NCBI GenBank assembly: GCA_000442125.1
Contig: KE546975.1
Location: forward strand, 1,612,001-1,676,000
Direction of reading: 5' to 3'
Length of the DNA: 64,000 bases
Origin: Opeltia flavorubescens
Taxonomy: Eukaryota > Ascomycota > Lecanoromycetes > Teloschistales > Teloschistaceae
Numbering within the stretch: position 1 is the stretch's first letter; every line of letters begins with the position of its first letter. Shown here in pieces: positions 11,412-23,231 of the stretch. The notes below the pieces were generated by a model. That model was not told the DNA's origin. It saw only the letters and a program-made list of their open reading frames with translations, and made no database searches. The position numbers were made by a program, and so were the translations under genes.

Positions 11412-12144
11412 TTGTTAGGGTTGGCGATGGTGGTCTTGAGTTTGGAGAATTAGGATATGTTTGCGATAAACGCGTGCTATTCTTTGGAATACGGGCTGTT
11501 GGGTGGAATGATAAGGGACATACTACAAACTCGGTTTGAAAGGAAGTGGCAGCCGCAATCTTGTTTGATAAATTATCTGTCAACTCTATTTTTTGTCTCT
11601 TGAATGATATGGACCCACTGAGGAGAGTATATGTAGGGATGGAAAGTTTTTGCATCTCTTTTGATGCTCATTCCTTCCCCCTGACGCACGTACGATCTCG
11701 GCTTCGAAGCCATAGCTTAAGATACGAAAACGAGGAATCTCTTTTGCTAATACGTACTCGGGCCAAAAGATAGGATTCGGTGATGGATCGCGTTGGTGCG
11801 CATCGTTGCGCTTTTTGTAAGAAATACGCCGCAACCTTGGTATCTCTCGTGAACTTTCACGGGCATAGAATGAACTAAGCGATGGAAGAAAGCTTTCGGC
11901 GTTTAAGATGTCCAATATGCAGGGGTCATCATGCAGATACAACGCGCTAGGCTAGATCGAGACTCTGAAATGCTCCTTCCTCTTTGGTTGCGCATGTCAG
12001 CCTTGCATATTGAGCTGACGTGTCTCGTTGCCTACTCTTCGCCTTGTGGCAACGTTCGTCCAGACCTCTCCACGGCGTTTCGCTGCCAAAAGACATTTGA
12101 TATATAGTCAATTCCTGCTTAGAAGCTCTCCAATCACTTTCTCC
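11412..12144. promoter_or_regulatory. Upstream region of the NACHT gene
   Basis: About 0.7 kb between the short Cys-rich ORF and the NACHT gene. A minus-strand frame of 118 codons (11586-11942) opens only from a TTG and shows no recognisable features; not called. The NACHT gene's promoter should lie here. A bZIP-like half site (TGACGTGT) occurs at about 12016. Confidence 0.35.
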
Positions 12145-15100
12145 ATGACAGAAGTAGAGTCAGAGTTCAAGGAGGTTTGGGATGATGCCTTTGCAATGTA
12201 TCAGCGGAAAACGGGTCGTGATCTCAAGAACGATCCCATCCTTGCCAAACTACGGTCTACTGATGACCTATTGAACCACATTGATTGTCACGAGCAGAAA
12301 TTTTCGGATTTCCGTCAAAAGAAGGCAAAGCTATGGTCAGTTCTTCGAGGCGCCATGCGTGGCGTCGAACTTGTCGGCAAATTCACCATGAATGCTCTGA
12401 CACTCACTCCTTTCTCGTATGCGTCTCCGGCTCTTGGGGCTCTATTGTTCCTTGTCACAGCTGCTCAGGGAGTGAGTGACGTATACGACACCATCGTTGA
12501 TCTGCTATCGGACTTGAAGAGTGTTACTGATCGCCTGGAAGAGTACGCGAAAGCCACGCTGGAGCCAAAGCTGCGGCGGCTGATCATTGACATACTGACT
12601 ACTCTCTTGGAGATCTTTGCAAGGTCGGAAAAGCTGATCGAGAAAAGAAGAAGTAAAACGTACTTGTCGATCACTTTCTTGAGCGGCAATAAGAAGATTG
12701 AAGACGTCAAAAAGCGGCTCGCAACCCTAATACAGAACGAAACAAGGCTGATTGGGTCTCTCACATACTCTACTGTTAGGGATACCAGATCGGCTGTTGA
12801 TCGAAGTGAAGCTATTCTTCAGAAGACTGATGACACAACTAATCGTAGCGAAAAGAAGATTGAAGGAATAGCCAGTTCAATGAATGGTGAGCGCTTCCTC
12901 TGTATCGAGATGAATCAAGATGATCCATCGACTTACACGAATTAGAAACCAGGCGAGAAGGAGTAGAAAAAGAGGAGCGGGAGATACTGGGAAGAGTTCT
13001 CGATGAGAAATTGTTTATCAAGGTCCAACAGATACACGAGGATATAAGCGAGCGCCGGCTCGTGGGGACCGGTGACTGGATCAAGTCCGAGTCCATCTTT
13101 CAAGAATGGACAGAGGAGAAAATCCCCTTACTGTGGATTCTCGGAGGTCCGGGGGCTGGAAAGTCTTTTCTGTCCTCGAGGATCATCGCTCATCTCCAAG
13201 AGTTCCATTCTCAGGATTTGTACACCCAGTCTCGCGTCTCCGTAGCATACTTCTACATTAAGGAAGATGCTCAGCAACTGAGATCGGTCAATTCCATCCT
13301 GAAAGCGGTCGCACATCAGCTCGCGATCGTTGATACGGTTTTTAGGAACTTCGCTACCAACATTTGTAGGTTCCCGGAGAACCTAGCCACAGCGAAGAGC
13401 ATTTGGAATAATCTTTTTTTGAGATTTTTCTCCTCGAGTCAAAGCCACGACAGTGTTGCTTTCATAGTGATCGACGGATTAGACGAAGCGCCTAGAGCGG
13501 AACGCGAAAGACTTGTAGATATTCTATACGGCTTGCACCAAATACGAGCCAACAAGGGTGGGACTAGCTGTCGACTGCAGGTTGTTGTGGTCGGTCGCCC
13601 AGAAGTAAGTTAATCATTCCACTCTATTCCACCTTGGTAGAAGGGCAAAGAACCTGGATACTCGCATTCGTCGTAGTGGTGGTGGTGGGGTGCGTTCCAT
13701 TCGTGGACTATCTCCCGTTGTCCTCTCCAGGACCGTGAGCTAAGATCAATTTCATGATAGCTTCTAGAGAGCATCAGCTCCACCTGGGGTTCTCAAGTCA
13801 TCTTCATAGAGGTGTCAGCCTCCAAGAACTCACGCGACATCACAAAGTACATTCTAGACCGTATCGATCGCGTGAAGGTCCTCAAGATTCGACGGATTCC
13901 AATCCAAGATCGTAGGGAGCTCCGGGCAAACGTTATCAAGAAGCTCGAAGACGGGGCTAATGGTATGTTCCTCTGGGTCAATCTAATGCTAGACCAGATT
14001 TCCAACACGTCCCGACCAAATGATATCGACAATGCGCTTGCAGCAGCTCCGCGGGGGCTGGACCGAATGATTCGCCATGTGCTCGAAAGGATTGCATCAG
14101 ATCCTGACATTAGTAAGCCCGACTTGAACGAAGTCCTCGCTTGGGTCACTTGCGCTCGTGAAAATCTTACACTTGGTGAAATGGACACCATTCTCAAATT
14201 GAGACCACCAAGGGGAGAGTACGTTTTGATGTGTCCTTATATACACAAACTCAACCTCACTCATGACTTATTTTTGTGTATCGTGTCGAAGCGCCCATCA
14301 AAGCTTTAATACCTGTCTACGACAATCATCAACCCTCTGGCTATCGCGAAAATCCTGCTGACCGGCTGTTTATTTAGGGGAATGCCTGACCTTGAAGAGA
14401 GGTTGCGAGAGCAACTTGCCTCTTTCTTCACCTTATCTAGGGCCGATAATCTCACGACTGAACAGCTTCAACTTCGCATGCGGAAAGAGAGACGTGACTC
14501 TCTACTAACCGAGGAGAACGACGAGCATCATGATTTGCAGGAGCCTGTAACCTTTGACGATGAAGACGGGCAAGATCAATACGAATCTCCATTTGGCAGT
14601 ACACGTCTCGAATTCAGTCATGCGAGTGTGCGAGATTACCTTCTGAAAGAGGGCAGGCGGGAGACTAGAGAATGGCCAGACGACTTGGGCATTGGTATTG
14701 AAGTCGATAAAGTGCATTTTCATATCACAGTCACTCTACTAGATGCACTCTGTGATGGAAAACATCCTGCCGAATTCAAGGGGAACTCTTTGACTAAGTA
14801 CGCGTTGAGTCACTGTCTCGATCATCTACAGGTAGGTGCCCTACATGGATCTTTGCTACGCCCGTCAAAGGCCTCTAATCGAGTACTCGGTTCAAGCTTA
14901 CTACCTTTCCCCTTCTTAGCAAAATAATCATTGTCGTAATTTTTGAATAGCTTGCTAATCTTCTTGTGCATTCAAGCTTGTCGATCGATCAGGTCTGGAC
15001 ATGTCTGAGAAGCAGAAAATTATCCGTCCGCTTTTCACTGCCTTCAACAGTGACATGATGCTCGAAAAATGGGCCACTACGGCTTCAGACGGGGCCACTA

Positions 15101-17272
15101 CGGCTCCAGAACCCTATGGTCTATGGAGTCAGCGCTGGCTAGCAGACGACAAGATGAATGACTGCATCAAAAGCTGGTACGCTGATGAAGCCGTCAGTGA
15201 TCACGGATTTACCCCAGAGGAGATCAACCGTTTGCAGATCGCTTCAAGCTCAACGGCGGCGCTTTTTCGACCAATGGCTCACTGGTGTGCTAAAAAGTGG
15301 CTAGGATCAAGTGCGAAAGATGATGATTACCCGGAACTATATGTGTGGTTCCTACACGCTTATTTGTGTCTTGTAAGTCCGTTAGTGTTTGACTCACTTG
15401 TCCTGACCGATTCCTCTTTGGCTTTTTTCATTTCCATAAATTGTGTACCTTGAGATCCCTTGATCTTCATGAAACTCCTCGGACAAGAAGCACCACTAAT
15501 ATAAAGTATTCAAGGATGGTGCCGAAGGTCCCAATATGCCAGATTCTACGGTACGGTTGGGGGTATTTGGTTTTGGTGACTTTTCGCTGGCTCGCCTGCG
15601 CACACTTGCCGAATTTGGTGGAATCCCGAAATCATCGATCTGGCATCGGCGTTTTGCAAAGGTTGTTCGAGCGGCTGGGTACACTAGTGCTGCCCTCAAA
15701 GAGTATAATCAATCTCTGGCTCTCGAAGAGCATGATTCGATCACACTGGATGGGATAGCAAGCTGCTACGGCGATCGCAAAAAATATCGTCTAGCTATCG
15801 AGTGGGAGCAAAAAGCTCTCGCTATCCTTACCCATTTCTCAGATAGAGAAAAAGTCAAAGGCCTGGAAAACCTATGTTCGTGGTATCAAGAAGTAGGTGA
15901 TGTGGAAGGCGCAGTGCGAGCAATCCGGGACGCCATACTCTTGCAGCCAATCGATACGTTCTTAATAGAAAGCTATATCGAATGTCTTCATAAGGCATCT
16001 AGGTTCACAGAGATTGTGGAATTTGCGGAAAGTCCTGAATCACTTCTATCAGCCGAGATGGGTGACGAAAGTCTATCCGAAATACTGAGCTATCCTTGGA
16101 TGTTGGATAAATTTGGAAGAGCAGCAAGAGTACTTGGGAAATCTAATGTCATCGCCGGTGTACTAGAGAAGCTTTTGGCCAAGGCGGAGGCATCGAGCAC
16201 TAAATATAAGGTGTTGAGGTTACAATACTCCCTGACTTATTTCCGATTCCGGCATATGGCCGTGGAAGATCAAGCCACATCTCTCTGGGAGGAGCTACTC
16301 AACCGCATATCGACCGGCTCATTAGAGGAAGACTCCTCGTATTATGTGATAAATACGTCGAGAGTTTTGAGCCAGCTTTATTATGACGAAGCTACAGGCG
16401 CCGAAGCTCACGGATTGGACTTCACCACTAGTATTTCAAAGCTTGAGAACCTTGCTCAGTCGAAAGGTACAAACAACTCCGCAGCTAGTTATAACCGCAG
16501 AGACTGTGTGATTTTCCTGGGAATGTGGCATCGTAGAAATGGGAGATCGGAAACGGCTAAAGGATATTTCAGGTCGACAGTGATGTTGGCGGTCGATATC
16601 TTGACTGATGTCTATCCATGGAACGATGATTACGGATTTTTGCTTCTTGGCCGGACCCTCCGAAAAGCGGGCTACAACCCGGATGCAGAGATTGCTATGT
16701 CTGCTGCGCTGCACGGGCTCAACAGGCTCAATAAAGATTTGATGCCCGCTGGGTCCGAAACCACCAACAATGCTGGCGCCAGTATAACGCTTCGTACCAA
16801 GCGAGCAGATTCAAAATATACCATCTCACCACAGGATCAAGCCGAGATGAAAATGTATTCTACGAGGTCGATTTCTAACCCTCTCGACAACTCAGATAGC
16901 TCGAATGCACCAAGTAGCGTACCGCATGCCCCCGAACAACTGATCATAACAGAGCCTGATTCCGAAGATCAAAGGGAAAGAGACGACGACGACTCTTGGT
17001 GTCGCTGCGACGGCCAATGTTCGCGTTCCAAAGAAGACTGGGTGGCCTTGTATCTTTGCGACGTTTGCTCCGAAGTCTGGTTCTGCGATCAATGCGTCGA
17101 AACTATCAAAAATAATAAACTCGGCTTCCGCATTTGCAATCCTGACCATTCTTTCTGGCGGGTGTGGCCGTTCGATCGGAGACTTTTTCTCCAAGCGACT
17201 GAAGAGGTAGATGGAAGAGTGGTACCGAGAGCGAGTTGGTTGAAAGGGTTAAAGGAGGAATGGGAGCTATAA
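12145..17272 (+). CDS. NLR-like STAND protein: Goodbye-like N-terminus, NACHT NTPase, TPR-like repeats, C-terminal Cys domain
   Basis: Six exons: 12145-12886, 12946-13604, 13770-14218, 14378-14831, 14977-15372 and 15515-17272; about 1,485 residues. The N-terminal ~110 residues (FKEVWDDAFAMYQRKTGRDL...) resemble the fungal STAND 'Goodbye' domain. The NACHT core has Walker A GGPGAGKS (residues 314-321) and Walker B FIVIDGLDEA (420-429), so it should bind and hydrolyse NTP and switch on oligomerisation. Winged-helix/arm sequence follows, then TPR-like helices around WHRRFAKVVRAAGY and DRKKYRLAIEWEQKALAIL. The last ~90 residues hold a zinc-finger-like cluster (WCRCDGQC, LCDVC, WFCDQC, CNPDH). Fungal NLRs act in self/non-self recognition and programmed cell death; that role here is inference. 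Oddity: the better-looking acceptor at 13729-13730 gives the same frame but runs into TGA-TAG at 13755-13760, so exon 3 must start later (13770) or the gene is damaged. Confidence 0.83.
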
Positions 17273-18086
17273 CATTGTTTTGGATCATCTGTTCTCTGCT
17301 TCAATTAGTCTTTTAGGAGATTTTTTAATGGATTGGTGTATATCTCGTATGCCGATAATAATACTCTGCTTAATCCTTCTGCACTTCTGTTTTCTCTTCA
17401 AGTTAACCCTCGTAACTTCAAGATTGAGCGCCGTAGCGCAATGGCCTACCTAAACAATCAACGTGAGATATATATTTATCCCCTCATAAAGTGGCTTCCC
17501 GTGTTCATTACAGCATGTCCGTGTACTGGCTTTCCCACACTCTGATGACTTCCTGAAAACCCCCCGAAATATCCGGAAGATGGAAGACCAGAATAAGCGC
17601 GACGATATACCCTAAATCTAGTATTGCCGGCAGCATCTAGGTCCAGAGATCTTAACCCCACAGTCAGACTCACTATGATATTCTTAGCTCTCTCATGCGC
17701 CTATAAAAGCAATGCATAAGGTATCTCACAGCAATTCTCTTGTTGATCAGAACACTGACTCATGCGGTGCAAGATCTGGGGGTCAAGATTTCGTATTTGT
17801 TCACAGTCCTCGGTGACGCAGTCCCCGACCACGAGCATGAATCTTATTAGTACTGAGTCAGTCTATGTCCATTCAGTACCAAGAACATGACTCTCTCATT
17901 TGCCCAACCTAGCTAAAGCGCATATATAAACCATCCTGTAACATACACAAAGCATCCATCTACCAAAGCCTCCTACAAGATCCCGTAACTCACCCCGTAA
18001 TCACTATCCTCATTGCGTCCAGCAACAAATCCAACAAGGCTTCCTTTCGCTTCAACCACAACAAGCGTCAGCAACACTCGACCACA
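17273..18086. promoter_or_regulatory. Intergenic region with TATA-like elements
   Basis: About 0.8 kb. Two TATA-like elements face the next gene: CTATAAAAG at 17701-17709 and ATATATAAA at 17922-17930, the latter about 160 nt before its ATG and followed by CT/CA-rich DNA as in many fungal promoters. No ORF is supported. Confidence 0.45.
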
Positions 18087-18443
18087 ATGCCGCACACTCC
18101 CCTCCGCTATGAATGGCTCTGCTGCCNCTGCGCCCACAAGAATTACTACGACGAACAGCACTGCGCATACTGCACCCACGGCTGGTGTTCGGAGTGCACC
18201 TATATAGGAAACTGGTACGGGTACCACCGGCTCGACGAGTCTCCCACAAATGGACCCGAAAAAGGAATGATGAGGGAATCTTCGACCGCAGTTTCGGAGA
18301 CGAGTACTGTCGATACGTGTTGTGAGAAATTCGAGGATGATGCGTGTGGGGATGAGAGTTGTGATAAGGGCAGCTTAGAAGGGGCCAGGCAGCGGAGGTC
18401 AGGAAGATTTTGGCAGGCTTGGCTGAGGGGGTGGTGTAGCTGA
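18087..18443 (+). CDS. Small Cys/His-rich protein with zinc-ribbon-like N-terminus
   Basis: Intronless ORF of 118 residues. The first ~50 residues carry paired cysteines, WLCC-x-CAHKN, HCAYC, HGWC and SEC, with a nearby Trp and Asn. This is reminiscent of RanBP2-type or related zinc ribbons and of a large group of short ascomycete proteins. The C-terminal half is acidic and Ser-rich with more cysteines (CCEKFEDDACGDESCD) and ends in a basic, Trp-containing tail. There is no signal peptide, so a nuclear or cytosolic metal-binding protein is likely; function unknown. The sequence has one undetermined base at 18127 inside codon 14 (CNC: Pro, His, Arg or Leu), so an extra zinc ligand cannot be excluded. 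TATA-like element and CT-rich DNA lie just upstream. Confidence 0.7.
   Translation: MPHTPLRYEWLCCXCAHKNYYDEQHCAYCTHGWCSECTYIGNWYGYHRLDESPTNGPEKGMMRESSTAVSETSTVDTCCEKFEDDACGDESCDKGSLEGARQRRSGRFWQAWLRGWCS
18127..18127. other. Undetermined base (N)
   Basis: The only ambiguous base seen in the gene-bearing part; it lies in the Cys-rich ORF at 18087-18443. Confidence 0.95.
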
Positions 18444-19047
18444 AGGTCTGACGGACAAAAGTGTTATCTGTGAGGCGGTATCCTGATTTATATGTAGATT
18501 GCATGCTGGTGTCTCGGAAGAACTCTCTGAGTAGAACGATGATGAATAATTTTAACAACGAAACTCCAACATGAAATTTACCCGTTAATATGCCGTGTGG
18601 TCGCAATCATGTTTCTCTCGGACGATGATGCGGACCACAACTTTGGGATCCTGCCAGGGAGCTATCGATCTACCATATTCACGTCAATCGATAGCGATGT
18701 AATCAAAGGTTACCAGCTTAAAATTTTTGACGCTCTTAATCTAAAAAACAGCTAAAATACCTGGTAGAGGCAAGAAGAACAGCATTTGCCCACGAGAATT
18801 CTATCCGCTAAGCAAGACAAACACAGCAAACCCCGCTGCCTTTTGAAAGGACTTGCCGAAACATTATAGTAAAACTACAGATATGAAAGAGAAAGTGAAA
18901 TGACAAGTTAAATCAAAGCAGCGTGAAAACAAAATCCCCCGCCACGAATCCCTCAAAGAACCCTCAGCAAGAAAATACTATTATACAAACTTCCAGATAC
19001 CGACTTACTCCCTTCAACCCCCCTCCAGTCCTAATCGCAATCCCCTT
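18444..19047. other. Convergent intergenic region
   Basis: About 0.6 kb between two convergent genes. It is A-rich and has no supported ORF or RNA gene; presumably 3' UTRs. Confidence 0.4.
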
Positions 19048-19573
19048 CTATAAATAAGGATTGAATGGTAACTGCACCGGCGGAGTCATCCGTGTAGCGC
19101 AAGAGATTTGCGTGCCTAAACCCCATCAAAGACCACAAATCAGCACCTATACTCCCTCAAAAACCGCCCTTCTCTCCCCCTCTCCAGCAAAGAGTAGATG
19201 AATCAAAACTCACCGTCATCCCGATACAAACAATCGTCCCATCCCCAATAAACCTCCTTACTTAAATTCACCTCATCGCGCTCCAGCCTGCAAGCACTAG
19301 TTCCAGAACTCGGATCCACGCACGCGTAGACATCAATACTAATGTCAGGGATCTGGCCCGTGGAGCCTCTGCAGAGGGGGCTTTCGCTCGAAGTTGGCGT
19401 CGGTGTAAACGATGCAGCCGTTTTTGACGCTCTGTATATATTGCAGGGGGAGATTAGTTGTGGGGTAGAAAAGAAGGGATGGAAAAGGGAAAGGAAGTGC
19501 TTACAAGAGTAAACGCGTGGACGTAGGAGAGAGTGAAAAGAAGGGTCAGGATGGGGAGGGTGGAGAAACGCAT
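19048..19573 (-). CDS. Small secreted Cys-rich protein (effector-like), exon joint unresolved
   Basis: Exon 1 (19573-19505) encodes a textbook signal peptide, MRFSTLPILTLLFTLSYVHA, and ends at GTAAGC. Exon 2 (19431-19214) follows an ACAG acceptor and, in its best frame, reads a Ser/Thr/Pro-rich linker then SPLCRGSTGQIPDI, VYACVDP, SACRLERDE and WDDCLYRDD. A GTGAGT...TTTAG intron (98 nt) joins it perfectly to exon 3 (19115-19048: TQISCATRMTPP..., stop TAG). Five cysteines in the mature part and a length of about 118 residues fit secreted effector-like proteins. The problem: exon 1 to exon 2 is out of frame by one base with these splice sites. Either a splice site is missed, the assembly has a 1-nt error, or the gene is a recent pseudogene. 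Exons 2-3 are well supported. Confidence 0.6.
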
Positions 19574-21322
19574 GGCTGTAGAAATGGAGGGATCTTTATC
19601 TTTGGTACAGGAAGCAGAAAGTAACCTGGTTAAAGTAAGACTGGACTTAAAAAAATAATTACCGAACAAACTGGAGAAAGACAAAAGAGAACAGTGGGAC
19701 TGATATTTTCTGGAGATCAGCGATTGTCAAGACCTATTTAACATCTTTGTCTATTGATCTGGTGACCGAGGTGGCCTTGTGCATAGATGCAGATATACGT
19801 CTAAATTTGCGATACTGTAGTTGTATCATTGCGATTCTGTTGTGGCGCAATTTGTTTCGAACGAATATAATTTGCCATCGTGATATCAAGTCCTGACATA
19901 CGTTGCTGCGCACAATCCTTCCGGTCCGGCCTAAATCCTTCGGGGCCTCTGCGAGGTCATCGGTTTACTCCCGTGATCCTAGTGTATATTTTTGGAATCC
20001 CCAATATGAAGATAGATTACGCTCATTGAGAGCGGTCGGTCGCACAAAAGTTCCGTTGATAGGATTTCGCTTCTGGCGATGCGACTGTCTGGAGTATATG
20101 GCGTACCTAAATCTGTAACCCCAGGTTCTCATAGGCGTTGAGTGATTATAGTATCCTATCCCATAGACGTGGTAGAGATTTTCGATGCATTAATATAAGT
20201 ATCGGGATGAATAGAACTAGACTAAAGCTCAGCTGCGTACTACAGTTGGATATATATGCTAGTAATTGCGTCTTTTGCTTCGAAACCCACGGATTTCACC
20301 GTCCATACGGTGCCCCTACATTACGGAGTATCCGTCTCTGCTACTATCAGTATATATCTCTTGCGCAGGTTTCGATCCCTCAATCCAAGTAGTGACTGGA
20401 ATGAAGGTCTCGACTTAAGTGGTTATTTGGACCGCTTGAGATTACAAGCCTGGGCCCCGTATGCATGCTTCTCAGTTCCGGCTTCTCGTATGTAAATACC
20501 GCTTGCTGTGCAGACTGTTATGGCATAGCTCGTCGCTATTATCGTTGCAAATGCCGCCAGAGGATTGCGAAAAACACTATGCCGGGACTGCGCCAACGAT
20601 GCACCCCACGGCAGTATTAGTATTGCCTGGGCTGGAGACGGCGTTGACAAGGAATTGGGAGTTACAGTCCCGGACGTGATGGGACCTATACCGTCTATAT
20701 ATCGTCCTATTATTCAGTCTCTTGTCGCTAGTTTATCCCATCGCTGTGGGTACTGTACATTGGCACTAAGGAAAACTTTGATCAGCTTTTGAGTTTGGTA
20801 TGGTCCCAAGTCTATATCATAAGAGTGGCTCCAGTTCATCACCCTAAGCTATACTCTTCTTTTTTCTCTAACAAGTAATAGTACCCGTGGGAATTCGGAT
20901 ATAGCGGATATCACGAAGGGAAAACTAGTTCCTAGTAGTGAAGCGTATCGGAGGACTTGACCTAGGTTTCATAGGGAGGATTAGAAGACGTTGCCTCTAA
21001 TTCTTTGGCAAGGGTCTGGAGTTATAATACTGAATATACCTTTGCGCCGGGATAAGGCCGGTACAGTACATTCAAATACAGATGGGCTTGCAGAGAGAAT
21101 GCCTCAAACTAAAGAAGAGCTGGGAGTAATCAGACTGCAGGAGGTGATAGATGGGGCTCAGGCGTAAGTTTGAAATTGTCATCTGATGGGAGTATTGTAG
21201 GACAGATACAGTCTACTGTTTAGGATTGATACGAGAGGTTAATACCACAATGCTGCTTTCCTCTTTACCCTCGCTCTGTCGTCCCTAAGATCCTTTCGGC
21301 CTCCAGCTTATCTCGCCTCCTA
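19574..21322. other. Gene-free stretch with a possible retroelement remnant
   Basis: About 1.75 kb with patchy, intermediate composition. ORFs of 60-84 codons here show no recognisable features. The left end should hold the promoter of the secreted-protein gene, and the right end may contain an old LTR-retroelement scrap. Confidence 0.35.
21005..21166 (+). mobile_element. Fossil scrap resembling the RNase H tail of a Ty3/Gypsy polyprotein
   Basis: On the plus strand a short open stretch reads ...AGTVHSNTDGLAERMPQ..., close in shape to the 'H-x-N-A-D-G-L-S-R' end of the Ty3/Gypsy RNase H domain. No LTRs or other domains were found beside it, so it is an isolated, broken and presumably old fragment. 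The match is short and could be chance. Confidence 0.3.
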
Positions 21323-23231
21323 TCAAATGCTAGCATTATCGCCGTTCATTTCGATAGAAGTGCTGATCGCATTGTCAGAGTAAGCTCCAGTAGGCGGTAT
21401 CTCGCTCCTATAGAAATTGGGACTGCATGATCGGTATTTGCTTGGAGGAATGGTGACGATAAGGGTAGCAGCAGAAAAGCGGTAGTTCAGCTCAGCTTCG
21501 TTGCCATACTAGATACGACCAGAAGGTTTAGCGTGAGCAGTCTTTGCAGAAGGGAGGGAGAGGAGCAGGGTAGAAGCAAAAAGCAGATTTGGTGCTCACC
21601 GCTAATCCAGCGAAAGCAAAATCTTTATGGTTGGGTTCGTTCATCCAGATGATCTTGGGAATTTGCTGGTGGGGCCAAGTGTCGGTGACGGACTCAAGGA
21701 GTGTCAGGTGTGGATGATGTCTCAAGGAAGAGGAGGCTTGTCACTTACGTCACTCTCGTTTTCTTCCAACGCCTGATCGAATTTGGGGCCATGTAGCTGG
21801 TCACCAACTAGGGTGGTGAGTTCCCTGTACGTATCTAGAGCTTCCCATTCTCTATCTAGAACATATTGGAGGTTGTGTATGTCGTAACCGTTCTCCTTGA
21901 GAGACTCTTCCCATTTCCCGTATGATTTTTCAAAGAATAGGTCAACAGGGTCGCCATTACTGGAACCGTGTTTCTCTTCCATGAGCCTCCTTGAGGACAT
22001 CCCGCCTAACCCGCCGTCTGGGTTTGGGATGACAGGATGAAGACCGACATCAAGACCTAAGCTGCGGAACACGGAGTAGATGGCATGATCGACGCCTTTG
22101 AAGGCGTAAGGGAGACTTTTGCGACCACTATCATGGCTGTGTGCGTATTGGTGGTGGCAAAAGAAACCAAGAAGGCCGCCTAGTGGAGTGTTAGATCTCT
22201 TGCAATGTAACTGATATCAGGGATGTACAATTCCGCAGAAACTTAGGCTCTTGGAGCATATCACGAACGATGGGGTAGAGAGGGAGTTGATCGGTGATAT
22301 GGACGCCATGATTAAGGTTATTGGTCCAAGAGTAGAATAAGTTGTATGTCAAGGTAACGCGGTGACCGGCGATTACTTCCAGGACTTCATGTTCGCAGTC
22401 GCCATAGAAGGCTGCCCAGTGGATGCTGCGGGGGTCTGCATTTGCCCAATCAAAGTCGGTGGTTTGACCTCGATGTTTAACACGTAGCATGCCTCCTGGA
22501 GAGACCAAATACCAGCATCAGCATGGTATCTTTGCAACGAGGCCTGCACATTGGATTGGGTGAATCCGCGTACCTTTGTGCTGATGTGGCAAGCATACCA
22601 CCAGCGAACCAAATTGAGTAGGTCCTCGTGGAGTATCAACGTGAGGGCGGAACTTGCCCGAGGGAGCAGAATATATCTATACAACAGCATTTAGTCAATG
22701 CACAAGTCACCTCGGACATTAGAGTGATCTTACGTTCAGCTTGTACAATTCTGCCTTGAAAGACTGCGCACCAATGCCGAACCCCAAGCCACCTAAGACC
22801 GTACTGGGTAGCAGAACTTGCAGAATTGAATGCAAGATGCCGCAATCGTGTGGATGGAAGTTTGTCGAGAATTGAGATCTATCCAGCTTGCTGGCCTTAC
22901 GATATTGTTCATCAAGAACATCATGGCCATCGACACCGAAAGTTGCCTGGTCGCATGTCTGTAACAGAGCTCGGATCCCCGCATTGAATGCGGCTTCTTC
23001 AGCGTCAGATTGCGGAAAGGAGATGTAAGCGCTGGCTTGCAGATCGGTGTCCCATCGTAGCTTGACTGGTGGAGAAACAGCCAATTTTCCAGGCTCCAAG
23101 AGATTCTCTTCTATGATCGGGACAGAGCCTCCGCAAGCAAAGGTCGCAGTCGCAGCATGACCGTTGACTGCGGCGTAAAGCTTGCGCAATAAAACAGTGC
23201 TGAGATTCTTCAGTGGCTCTGACTCGGCCAT
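21323..23231 (-). CDS. 2OG-Fe(II) oxygenase superfamily protein
   Basis: Six exons: 23231-22734, 22676-22574, 22495-22229, 22179-21749, 21692-21600 and 21508-21323; 525 residues, all introns GT...AG (49-91 nt) and one frame throughout. The ATG at 23231 has an ideal context (ACCATGG). The catalytic region reads PSGKFRPHVDTPRG, giving the H178-x-D180 iron ligands. WAAFYGDCEHEVLEV supplies the probable distal His (H236), and GHRVTLTYNL the Arg (R246) expected to hold 2-oxoglutarate. FACGGSVPI near residue 50 and IIWMNEPNH in exon 5 are further landmarks of this fungal family. It should be a soluble dioxygenase using Fe(II), O2 and 2-oxoglutarate; the substrate is unknown. It is the last intact gene before the AT-rich block, about 0.4 kb away. 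Confidence 0.85.

Noticed and set aside
11586-11942. 118-codon minus-strand ORF
   Set aside because: Opens only from a TTG, with composition like random sequence and no homologous-looking motif.
19903-20792. Cluster of 71-84 codon ORFs
   Set aside because: No splice structure or motifs; region has mixed composition and looks like decayed non-coding DNA.
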